From contig CAMNDM010000047.1 in assembly GCA_946535435.1 (NCBI GenBank), positions 1 to 26,102 on the forward strand: a DNA stretch of 26,102 nucleotides, written 5' to 3'. A model generated the notes under the pieces. The model was given only the letters and a program-made list of their open reading frames with translations. It searched no databases and was not told the DNA's origin. Below, piece after piece: positions 8,231 through 14,967 of the stretch. Position 1 is the stretch's first letter; every line of letters starts with the position of its first letter. This DNA is from Physcocola sp002396385 (GTDB taxonomy: Bacteria > Bacteroidota > Bacteroidia > Bacteroidales > Paludibacteraceae). Made by a program: the position numbers and the translations under genes.

Positions 8231-8535
8231 AAACTTTTCTTCGTCTTTGGCCGTTTTTTTATAGCTTGTAAGCGATATTTTGTATCTTTTGACTGTATTT
8301 TTTTAGCGATTGGCGCTATCTTACTACCGTTTCTTCCCTTATGTGCCTATCTTTGTCGCTGTATGTGGCTTGCCACATGAATGGTGACTATGGTTTATAA
8401 TATACTATTTATTTGGTAGTAGTTAATTCTTTTTTAAGAATGTTATCATAACAATTTGTGATAGTGTTTTACAAAAATAGGAATGGTGCTCGTGATGGGT
8501 ACTGTTCCTTGTTTTTTTATATCGTTCCTATTCCA
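8231..8535. other. Divergent intergenic region rich in inverted repeats
   Basis: No credible protein gene is seen. The stretch holds several short palindromes: TAGCG/CGCTA at 8304-8318, ATGTGGCTTGCCACAT at 8363-8378, ATTCTT-TTTT-AAGAAT at 8426-8441 and GTTATCATAAC at 8442-8452. A plus-strand TATCTTTG (8348-8355) also matches the -7 consensus, just upstream of the 16-base palindrome. This could mark a small RNA or a long leader, or operator sites. None of these is proven. Confidence 0.4.
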
Positions 8536-8543
8536 TATATTTG
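8536..8543 (+). promoter_or_regulatory. Candidate -7 promoter box for the TerB-J cluster
   Basis: TATATTTG matches TAnnTTTG 18 bases before the ATG at 8562. It overlaps the alternative in-frame TTG at 8541, so translation most likely begins at 8562. A weak TTG lies near the -33 region. Confidence 0.5.
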
Positions 8544-8561
8544 TTTTATCGTTTTTGTAAG

Positions 8562-9386
8562 ATGGGTGAAAATTATCAAATACTCGGACTGCGACAGGGC
8601 TCTGTCAACAGAGGTGCACTGATGCTTGTGGTGGGAATGGTGATTGCAGCTGCTGCTGTCATTTTTTTCTTCATTTCCCAATTGGCGGCCTTGGCCTTCC
8701 TGCTTGCCGTCTTGTTCTCGGTCCTTTTGCTCTTTGCAATAGGTCATTTCCCTTTCTGGAGGAGAAATACAAGTTGCTCGTACGACGCTGGGGTGTTGTG
8801 CCAGGCGCTTGGCCTGCTTGTGGCTAAAGTCGTTATGGCCGACGGAAGGGCGTCCGATCCTGAATTGTCGGTCACAAAGGCACGCTTGCGGGCGTTGTTC
8901 CGGTCTAAAATGGCAACAGGTGTTCTCGATAGTGTTTATCTGAACCTCGTTCCTTCGGTCAATGGTGCCGATTGCGTCTCGGAGGTGGAAATCCTGAAAG
9001 ATTATTACGATTACAGGCATCTGTTCGCTACCACTGAAATGCTTTATACCATTGCCGTGATGCAGGGGGGGATTGTAGCTGCCGAATGGAATTTGTTGGA
9101 ACACTTGGTGGGGCTGCTTGGAATTGATGCTGCCGATGCTGCTTATTTGAAGGATAAGTATGGTGTGTTCCGTGTAGAGGAAAAAGGTACTGGTGTCCTG
9201 GCCGGAGTTTCGCCTTACAGCGTTTTAGGTGTGAAGGAAACGGCTGGTGCCGGTGAGGTTCGCAACGCTTACCTTGCTCTCAGGAAAAGGTACTGCCCGA
9301 ACAAACACGACGACGTGAATTTAAAGAATGTCTTGGCCGAAAAACTCAGGGAGGTCGAATGGGCGTTTGCCGAATTAAACAAGTGA
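8562..9386 (+). CDS. Membrane-anchored TerB-like protein with degenerate J domain (HPD lost)
   Basis: A 274-residue DjlA-like protein. Two hydrophobic helices (about 17-63) are followed by a TerB-like helical domain (about 75-198, with VVMADGRASDPE resembling the ADGxVxxxE signature). A C-terminal J-domain-like segment follows (about 216-274, starting SPYSVLGV). The loop that should read HPD reads CPN (residues 245-247, bases 9294-9302), so both His and Asp needed to stimulate an Hsp70 ATPase are missing, while the flanking helices remain. First of three tandem paralogs; its stop is 3 bases before the next start. ATG 8562 was chosen over TTG 8541 because the -7 box overlaps the latter. The family is recognised by layout; the function here is unknown. 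It may act as a scaffold or decoy partner of the next two proteins (inference). Confidence 0.75.
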   Translation: MGENYQILGLRQGSVNRGALMLVVGMVIAAAAVIFFFISQLAALAFLLAVLFSVLLLFAIGHFPFWRRNTSCSYDAGVLCQALGLLVAKVVMADGRASDPELSVTKARLRALFRSKMATGVLDSVYLNLVPSVNGADCVSEVEILKDYYDYRHLFATTEMLYTIAVMQGGIVAAEWNLLEHLVGLLGIDAADAAYLKDKYGVFRVEEKGTGVLAGVSPYSVLGVKETAGAGEVRNAYLALRKRYCPNKHDDVNLKNVLAEKLREVEWAFAELNK

Positions 9387-9389
9387 TTT

Positions 9390-10223
9390 ATGGTTGCTTT
9401 GATTGAAGCGGTGCTAAAGACGCTGCTGCTGCTTTTGGCAATTGCTATCGTTTTATTCTTTATTGAAAAAGCCAACGCTTATTACCAAACGTTCGGTTTT
9501 TCGCTGCCGTTGCCGAAAAAGAAGACTGGAACTGGCAAAGAGGCAATCGCCCAACTGCTTTTCATTGTGATGAAGGCCGATGGCGCTGTCTCGAAGGAGG
9601 AGGCGCTTAAGGCTTATTCCTATTTAAGGGCTACTTACCCGCCGGCTGAAGCGGAGGCCAAATACAAAATGTTGGTCAACCAGATTGTTTCTGACCGCTA
9701 CAACGTCGATTTCTATGCCGTTAAGAACGAGTGGCGTCTGACTCAGACGTCTTCCAATATGGTCTGTAATTTTGCCTCCCAGACGCGCCAGAGGCTGTCG
9801 GCTGACGAACGTTATGCGCTTGTTGAATTTCTGCTTGCTGTTGCCAGCGTTGGCGGTATTTCGCCAAAGGAGTGGACCGTCGTCTGTAAAATAATGTCTT
9901 GTTTCTATTTGCCGAAAAACGAACTCGAGTATTTCCGAAATTGCTACCGCTCTAGTTTCAAAGATGATGCCGGGACTGAAAATGGAAAGAAGTCGGAACA
10001 GCGCAATCATACGGGAACCGATACCTCGATAAACGGGGCCGATTCCTCTCTTTATTTTGTACTGGGGCTCCCTTATGGTGCTTCACAGGAGCAAGTCAGA
10101 CTGGCTTATCGGGACTTGGCGAAAAAATACCACCCCGATATGGTGCAGGATGAGTTGCTGAAAACGGTTTATGCTGAGAAAATTAAAACGATTAACGAGG
10201 CTTACAACCGTTTGCGGAAATGA
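9390..10223 (+). CDS. DjlA-like membrane co-chaperone: TM, TerB-like domain, J domain
   Basis: A 277-residue protein with one N-terminal membrane helix (about 5-25) and a TerB-like domain (about 48-190) carrying VMKADGAVSKEE and the second-half motif VASVGGISPKEW. A polar linker rich in N, T, S and G (about 193-218) leads to a C-terminal J domain (219-277) with an intact KKYHPDMVQ (HPD 248-250). By analogy with E. coli DjlA it should recruit and stimulate DnaK at the inner membrane. Its short fixed C-terminus MVQDELLKTVYAEK is nearly identical to that of the next gene, showing recent common origin. It starts 3 bases after the preceding paralog, so the two are almost certainly co-transcribed and perhaps translationally coupled. 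Confidence 0.85.
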   Translation: MVALIEAVLKTLLLLLAIAIVLFFIEKANAYYQTFGFSLPLPKKKTGTGKEAIAQLLFIVMKADGAVSKEEALKAYSYLRATYPPAEAEAKYKMLVNQIVSDRYNVDFYAVKNEWRLTQTSSNMVCNFASQTRQRLSADERYALVEFLLAVASVGGISPKEWTVVCKIMSCFYLPKNELEYFRNCYRSSFKDDAGTENGKKSEQRNHTGTDTSINGADSSLYFVLGLPYGASQEQVRLAYRDLAKKYHPDMVQDELLKTVYAEKIKTINEAYNRLRK

Positions 10224-10264
10224 CTCCCAGTTTGTTCTATAGGTGTAATTGTAATTAGTTGGTT

Positions 10265-11248
10265 ATGATGATATTGCTCTATTCTCTCGGGGTCGGTTTT
10301 GTCTTGTTTCTGGTCCTGTATTCTTTGTGGAATGAACGAATCTTCCTGCCTTCCAATCTGGCCTATTCTTCATGGCCTGCTGATGGTCTGCTGGAACTGC
10401 TGGTGCTTGTGATGAAGGCCGATGGAAATGTCTCAACCAAGGAAAGGAAAAGAGTCTGCGCTATCTTTAAAAGAAGTTTCAAAGAGAAGAAGGCCCGGGA
10501 AATGTATGACAAGCTAAATCTGTATCTAAATATAGATTATTATGGTAATAATATCTTTTCTATAAAGAAGAAGGATGGAGAACTGTGCCTGAATCGTGAG
10601 GCCCGTAAGCACATCCAGCAGTGTGTGAAAAACAATTTTGCCAATTTGACTATTCTGGAACAACGGGCTGTTTTTGAATTCCTGTTTGCTGTTGTCTCTG
10701 TCGATGGCATCACACCAAGGGAAAGGATGGTGGTTGACTGTATGATGGAATACTTCGACTTGACGTGGGATACAAAACACTACTTCGAGAAATGCTATAT
10801 GAGTTATTCCAAGGACGATACTTGTGATACCTACGATAATGTCCGTTGGCAGGATATGGAGCGGGAAAGCAGGAAACAGGAAAAGGAAAATAGAAAAAGA
10901 CAGAAGCACGAAAATAAGGAAAGAAGGAAAAATGCTCGTGAAAAGGCCGAAAACGAGCGGAGTGCACGACAGAACCGGGGAAATGACAAAAGAAAGAAGA
11001 ACGCTCGTGATAAGGACGGGAATGAACAGGGGACGGAAAACAGACCGACTCAACAACAATCCCTTTCCGCCTACTACGCTATTCTGGGGTTGCCTGCCAC
11101 TGCTACACCCGACGAGGTGAAACAGGCCTATAGGAAACTCGTTAAGATTTACCATCCCGATATGGTGCAAGACGAGATGTTGAAAACTGTTTATACCGAG
11201 AAGTTCAAAGCTATTAACAATGCTTATAGACTTTTAGCGGGCCAATGA
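10265..11248 (+). CDS. DjlA-like membrane co-chaperone with long charged linker
   Basis: A 327-residue third paralog. One N-terminal membrane helix (about 2-22) precedes a TerB-like domain (about 38-185) with VMKADGNVSTKE and VVSVDGITPRE. Next is a striking linker (about 198-265) dominated by K, R, E, N and Q, and then a J domain (about 266-327) with an intact KIYHPDMVQ (HPD 297-299). The frame can be extended two codons to a TTG at 10259; ATG 10265 is preferred. The gap to the previous gene is 41 bases with no clear promoter, so one transcript is likely. The stop lies 6 bases from the stop of the convergent glycosyltransferase gene. The linker could be a flexible spacer or a nucleic-acid or anionic-lipid binding segment (inference). 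Confidence 0.85.
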   Translation: MMILLYSLGVGFVLFLVLYSLWNERIFLPSNLAYSSWPADGLLELLVLVMKADGNVSTKERKRVCAIFKRSFKEKKAREMYDKLNLYLNIDYYGNNIFSIKKKDGELCLNREARKHIQQCVKNNFANLTILEQRAVFEFLFAVVSVDGITPRERMVVDCMMEYFDLTWDTKHYFEKCYMSYSKDDTCDTYDNVRWQDMERESRKQEKENRKRQKHENKERRKNAREKAENERSARQNRGNDKRKKNARDKDGNEQGTENRPTQQQSLSAYYAILGLPATATPDEVKQAYRKLVKIYHPDMVQDEMLKTVYTEKFKAINNAYRLLAGQ

Positions 11249-11254
11249 ACTCCT

Positions 11255-12424
11255 TTATTTGCGCTTTATCTTTACTATCAGGTAAACCAGCACACCTGCC
11301 ACCAGACTGGCCATTATTGCCAGTGCACACGAACCTACAAGGTATTGCAGGGTGTCGTTCCATACGTTTTCCAATGTTATCTCGTGTAGCTCGGGGGTCG
11401 CTTTCCCGCTACCGGTCAGCAGTCCGCCTATTGCATAGCTTCCCCATAAAATGAATGGAATGCAGGGCGGAATACTGATATTGCTGAATATCAGTGCTAT
11501 CACTTTGTTCAATTTCAAGATGTGCGCTATGGCCAATGCCAGCAGCATCTGAAACCCCCAGAGTGGAAGTATGCCGAGCAGAACACCTAAACTGGCGGCG
11601 GCGGCTATCCTTTCCGCACTTTCGGGATTGTGAATCAGGTTCTCGTCAATCTTTTTTTTTATGTTGCCCCAGGTTATCTTCCTGAAAAAGTCACGTGGCT
11701 TTATCCATAAAAAGGCTACTATAACTAAAATGGTGTTCAGTACGCTGATGCGGCTGAAGTCTTGGAACGGACGGAAGTGGCTGACACGCTCTTCTGCTGG
11801 CGGATAGTAAACGTGTACGGGTTGGGCCACCAGTTCAATGCCCGACCATACCGAACGAACCAGTACCTCTAGCTCGAACTCGTATTTTGTCCCGAAAAAA
11901 TGCTTCTTTTTCAACCGGTCGATGGGGTAGATGCGGTAGCCGCACTGGGTGTCTGGAAAATCCATCCCGGTCTCTACCTTGAACCAGAAGTTGCTGAACT
12001 GGTTGGCGAAACTGTTCTTCCCGGGCATCCCTTCCTGTGTCTTTACGTTGCGTGTGCCGCATATAATGCTGTCGGGGTGTTGTTCGGCTTGTGCTACAAG
12101 TGCGGGCAGGTCTTCCCATTTGTGCTGGCCGTCGGCGTCAATGGTTAGCGCATAGTGCAAACCCGCCTCCACCATTGCTTTGAAGCCAGTCTTCAAGGCG
12201 TAGCCCTTTCCCCTGTTTTGTGTGTAGCCCAGCAGGTGCAGGCCTTCTATCTCTTCAAGTTGCTGGTTGGTGTTGTCGGTCGATCCGTCGTTCACTACCC
12301 ATACGTCTTCACAATAGGTCAAAGCCTCACGCACAACAGTGGCTATGGTGCCATTGTTGTTGTAGGTGGGTATCAGTATACCGCATTTTAGGGCTTTTAG
12401 CCGTTGGCCTATTTCTGTGTTCAT
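11255..12424 (-). CDS. Family 2 glycosyltransferase fused to DUF2062 membrane domain
   Basis: A 389-residue membrane enzyme. The N-terminal GT-A fold (about 12-225) has ILIPTYNNNGTI, VNDGSTDN (44-51) and the metal-binding IDADGQH (DxD at 96-98), as in dolichyl-phosphate mannose synthase-like GT2 enzymes. A membrane helix (about 228-242) and a DUF2062 domain (about 248-385) follow, with GVLLGILPLWGFQMLLALAIA and further hydrophobic helices. Such fusions are known in Bacteroidota. The acceptor is likely a polyprenyl phosphate or lipid, but the substrate cannot be read from sequence. It is the last gene of an operon: the lipoprotein gene ends 3 bases upstream, and a LolA-like gene precedes that. 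Together they suggest envelope lipid or glycolipid handling. Confidence 0.88.
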   Translation of the reverse strand: MNTEIGQRLKALKCGILIPTYNNNGTIATVVREALTYCEDVWVVNDGSTDNTNQQLEEIEGLHLLGYTQNRGKGYALKTGFKAMVEAGLHYALTIDADGQHKWEDLPALVAQAEQHPDSIICGTRNVKTQEGMPGKNSFANQFSNFWFKVETGMDFPDTQCGYRIYPIDRLKKKHFFGTKYEFELEVLVRSVWSGIELVAQPVHVYYPPAEERVSHFRPFQDFSRISVLNTILVIVAFLWIKPRDFFRKITWGNIKKKIDENLIHNPESAERIAAAASLGVLLGILPLWGFQMLLALAIAHILKLNKVIALIFSNISIPPCIPFILWGSYAIGGLLTGSGKATPELHEITLENVWNDTLQYLVGSCALAIMASLVAGVLVYLIVKIKRK

Positions 12425-12427
12425 GGG

Positions 12428-13123
12428 TTAGTTGTTTGTCTCGCTTTCGTATTTCTCTATTAATATCGATAGTCCCAGGTTCGGATGGTTTATACTGACG
12501 GTTTGCGGACTCGGGTTGCCTTGGGCATAGTCGAAACGGATGTTGGCGGCAGACAATTTGCCGCTGTTCTCTATCTCTACCACATGCTGTTCTATCTCGT
12601 CTGTCTTTATGTGGCATTTCCCCATTTTGCCCTTTAAACTGTAACCTTTGCTTAGCACGAGCGGTTCTGTGGCTATTGCCGACGGACTTTTGTGCCGCAG
12701 GCTCCAGACCTTTGCCTCGTAGCTCGCTTGGTCGAAGCGTTTGAAGAAGGTCGTCATCAGGTCTTTTTCTAACAGGCGGAGCAGTTTCTTGTGTTTCAAC
12801 TGTTCCATACAGTCGTATATGAACATCCCTTTTTCGGTAAGGTAGAAGTCGAGTACGGTGCTGCCAAAAACCGATGTACAGACTCCCCTTATGTTGCCAT
12901 TCTCTTCTGGCTCTACTAGCAGAATGCAGTTTATAACGTTGTCTTTATAGTTTAACTGCATCGAGTAGGTTTCCGTCTCGCCCCTTGTGTAGTTGAATGG
13001 GTATAACTGGGACCTCTTTATCGTTTGACGGGCTTCTCTGTCCATCCCGCGGAAGAGCCGGGGGGTGCAGGCCGAAACGATAAAAAGGAGGACGAGTACG
13101 AGTGGCAGTACGAGCTTGTTCAT
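12428..13123 (-). CDS. Outer-membrane lipoprotein of unknown function (LolB/DUF3261-like context)
   Basis: A 231-residue lipoprotein. A hydrophobic N-terminus MNKLVLPLVLVLLFIVSAC ends in a lipobox with Cys19. The rest is a soluble alternating beta-rich sequence with NYTRGETETYSMQLNY and VEPEENGNIRGVCTSVFGSTVLDF. It lies between a LolA-like gene (19 bases upstream) and the GT2-DUF2062 gene (3 bases downstream). In aryl-polyene-type clusters a LolB/DUF3261-like lipoprotein partners a LolA-like carrier, so this may be the acceptor lipoprotein. That is inferred mainly from order and size. No catalytic motif is seen. Confidence 0.75.
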   Translation of the reverse strand: MNKLVLPLVLVLLFIVSACTPRLFRGMDREARQTIKRSQLYPFNYTRGETETYSMQLNYKDNVINCILLVEPEENGNIRGVCTSVFGSTVLDFYLTEKGMFIYDCMEQLKHKKLLRLLEKDLMTTFFKRFDQASYEAKVWSLRHKSPSAIATEPLVLSKGYSLKGKMGKCHIKTDEIEQHVVEIENSGKLSAANIRFDYAQGNPSPQTVSINHPNLGLSILIEKYESETNN

Positions 13124-13142
13124 GGCTGCGTTATTGGTTTTC

Positions 13143-13790
13143 TTATTCTATTACGAACAGACTGTCTGGCAGGTTGGCGTTCTTCTGGGTTTTGCTGAAG
13201 ATGTATTCGGTATAGTCTTCTCCGCTCTTCCCGGCTTTCGCGTTCTCGGTCAGACGAAGGCGTACCAGCATCTTGTCGTTTTTCTGCATTTCCATTTCTA
13301 TCTCCTTGAAGAGCTTTTTGTTTGCGTTGGGCGTAATCTTCACCAGATAGTTCTGACCCTTGTCGTAGTAGCTGAATTTGTAGTCTTTCTTCAGGGCTTT
13401 CAAGTTGCCGGTCATACACGAACCGATCATTTTCTGCATTTCGCTTGTGCTGGCTCCTGCCCCGTTTGTGTCGTATACTTTTGTTCTGCCACCGCTTACC
13501 ATCTTTACTTTCTGGCCGTTCATCACCATTTGGTATTTGATGGGGGTGGTGTAGTTCAATACCACCTTGTTCTCTTTTTTGTACATCATGTCTCCTGTCG
13601 AAACCAAATCTTTGCTCATACCGTTCACATGCTTCACCTGTTTGAAGTTGCTGGTTATGGCATTGATTTTTGCAGCCTGTTCTTCGATGGCTTTTTCCAA
13701 TTGGGCGGCCTCGTTGCCTGGTAGCGGTTGTTGTGCCCATATGCTGGCGCCAAGGCCTAAGACGAACAGAAGTGTGACGATTTTTTTCAT
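13143..13790 (-). CDS. LolA-like periplasmic lipoprotein/lipid carrier
   Basis: A 215-residue exported protein. The signal peptide MKKIVTLLFVLGLGASIWA has a cleavage site before QQP (about residue 20). The mature part follows the LolA pattern. An early helix (INAITSNFKQVKHVNGMSKDLVSTGDMMYKKENKVVLNY) matches the 'F-Q-K......G......P..W.Y' region of the family. Strands with YQMVMNGQKVKMVSGGRTKVYD and LVKITPNANK come next, ending DSLFVIE. LolA-family carriers shuttle lipoproteins or lipids across the periplasm. This copy sits with a lipoprotein and a GT2-DUF2062 enzyme rather than with housekeeping lol genes, so a specialised cargo is likely (inference). A -7 box at 13822-13829 precedes it and makes it the first gene of the operon. 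Confidence 0.82.
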   Translation of the reverse strand: MKKIVTLLFVLGLGASIWAQQPLPGNEAAQLEKAIEEQAAKINAITSNFKQVKHVNGMSKDLVSTGDMMYKKENKVVLNYTTPIKYQMVMNGQKVKMVSGGRTKVYDTNGAGASTSEMQKMIGSCMTGNLKALKKDYKFSYYDKGQNYLVKITPNANKKLFKEIEMEMQKNDKMLVRLRLTENAKAGKSGEDYTEYIFSKTQKNANLPDSLFVIE

Positions 13791-13821
13791 GTGTGATTCT
13801 ATTTCTTATACAGTTAATTTG

Positions 13822-13829
13822 CAAAAATA
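13822..13829 (-). promoter_or_regulatory. Candidate -7 promoter box for the LolA/lipoprotein/GT2 operon
   Basis: The minus strand reads TATTTTTG, matching TAnnTTTG, 31 bases upstream of the LolA-like ATG at 13790. No -33 TTTG at standard spacing was found. Confidence 0.5.
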
Positions 13830-13896
13830 AGGGATTTCTGCCATTTGTCCTCTCCCTTTAAGGACCTTCTTACCGATGTTCTGCAAATTCTGTGCC

Positions 13897-14832
13897 TTAC
13901 AGGGTGCAGTTCTCGCCAAACACGTCTCTGAAACTTTCGTAGTTGCCTTTCTTGTTCTCGGTCTCGTCGCGTTTCAGTATGGCGAATACGATTTCGGAAA
14001 AACGGTTGCGGAACTCGTCTTCCTGCAACACGCCTTTAAACAGTTCGGCCATGTGGTGGGGCGGATTCTCAAAGGCTCCGCAACCGAAGGCCGAAAGCAC
14101 TAGGTGGTGGTGCCCGTTCATATAGGCTATGCGGAGGATGGTCCGTATCTTGTTGATGGTTGGTAACACCAGTTCTGGACTGATGCGGTCGTCAACCACC
14201 TCGGGTTGGTTGATGGCTGCAACTGCTACCATGGCTACTTTGTAGGGCTGGCTCAGCAACGCGTAACCGTTCTTCTCGTCGCTTCTGAACACGGTTACCC
14301 CGTCGGCGTAGATGCCGCCAAAGTCGCGGTCAAGCGGGTAGTGGTGTCTCGCGTCTGGCTCCAAACCATATTTTTCTGCCAAGTTGGGTTTGAAAATGTA
14401 TAGAAAACGGTAGTAGTCGCTGCGGCGGAACAGGTTCTCTTCTTGCGCTCCGGCTCCGTTCAGCACACCTCCGCCTGGTTGTTGGCGGTTGGCCATGTTC
14501 AGCACACAGGGCTCCTTCCCCTCACCTACCAGTTTGTGGGCGGCATTCAACGAGTCGTCGACAGTTACGCGCACGATGGTACTGTCGAAGCGGGGAGCAC
14601 TGCTGGGTATGTGTATTTCCTTGTCGTAAAACACGGTTTCCTTGACAGGGGTTTCTGTCAAGTCCAGTTTAACCTCTTTGCGGTTGGCCAGGTAACTCCC
14701 TTTCTGAACAAATTCGAGGGTCGATTCCCATACCGACACGCGTAGGCGGTGTCTCATATCTTCGTCGTGGCTGGCTATGGCTCGGTGCATGGTGTCAATC
14801 CAGTCTTCGTCGTTCCAGTCTGCTTGTCTCAT
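13897..14832 (-). CDS. TIGR02452-type poly(ADP-ribose) glycohydrolase-like macrodomain protein
   Basis: A 311-residue cytoplasmic protein with an N-terminal helical region (about 1-60) and a C-terminal macrodomain of the microbial PARG type (about 80-300). The signature is plain: VLNMANRQQPGGGVLNGAGAQEE (about 110-132), containing the Gly-rich loop and the QEE catalytic glutamates (131-132). LFRRSDYY follows, and the phosphate-loop SAFGCGAFENPP is at about 247-258. Such enzymes hydrolyse ADP-ribose bonds from modified proteins or nucleic acids. The length is near the family norm and all key residues seem present. It is transcribed divergently from dnaE, with 135 bases between the starts. No ADP-ribosyltransferase is visible in the window. 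A sirtuin lies 4.6 kb away but in a different transcription unit. Confidence 0.88.
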   Translation of the reverse strand: MRQADWNDEDWIDTMHRAIASHDEDMRHRLRVSVWESTLEFVQKGSYLANRKEVKLDLTETPVKETVFYDKEIHIPSSAPRFDSTIVRVTVDDSLNAAHKLVGEGKEPCVLNMANRQQPGGGVLNGAGAQEENLFRRSDYYRFLYIFKPNLAEKYGLEPDARHHYPLDRDFGGIYADGVTVFRSDEKNGYALLSQPYKVAMVAVAAINQPEVVDDRISPELVLPTINKIRTILRIAYMNGHHHLVLSAFGCGAFENPPHHMAELFKGVLQEDEFRNRFSEIVFAILKRDETENKKGNYESFRDVFGENCTL

Positions 14833-14931
14833 AGGCTTTTGTGCTTTTTGTGCAATTTAACGTTTTAAATATAAAAACTTTTTTGTGAATATCTTCTTTC
14901 TGTCTGCTTTTTTTAGAGGCAAATAATTATG

Positions 14932-14939
14932 TACCTTTG
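14932..14939 (+). promoter_or_regulatory. Candidate -7 promoter box for dnaE
   Basis: TACCTTTG is an exact TAnnTTTG match, 28 bases upstream of the dnaE ATG at 14968. The upstream -33 region is T-rich without a clean TTTG. Confidence 0.6.
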
Positions 14940-14967
14940 TTTCTGTGTTATAGTATCGCTGTGATTT

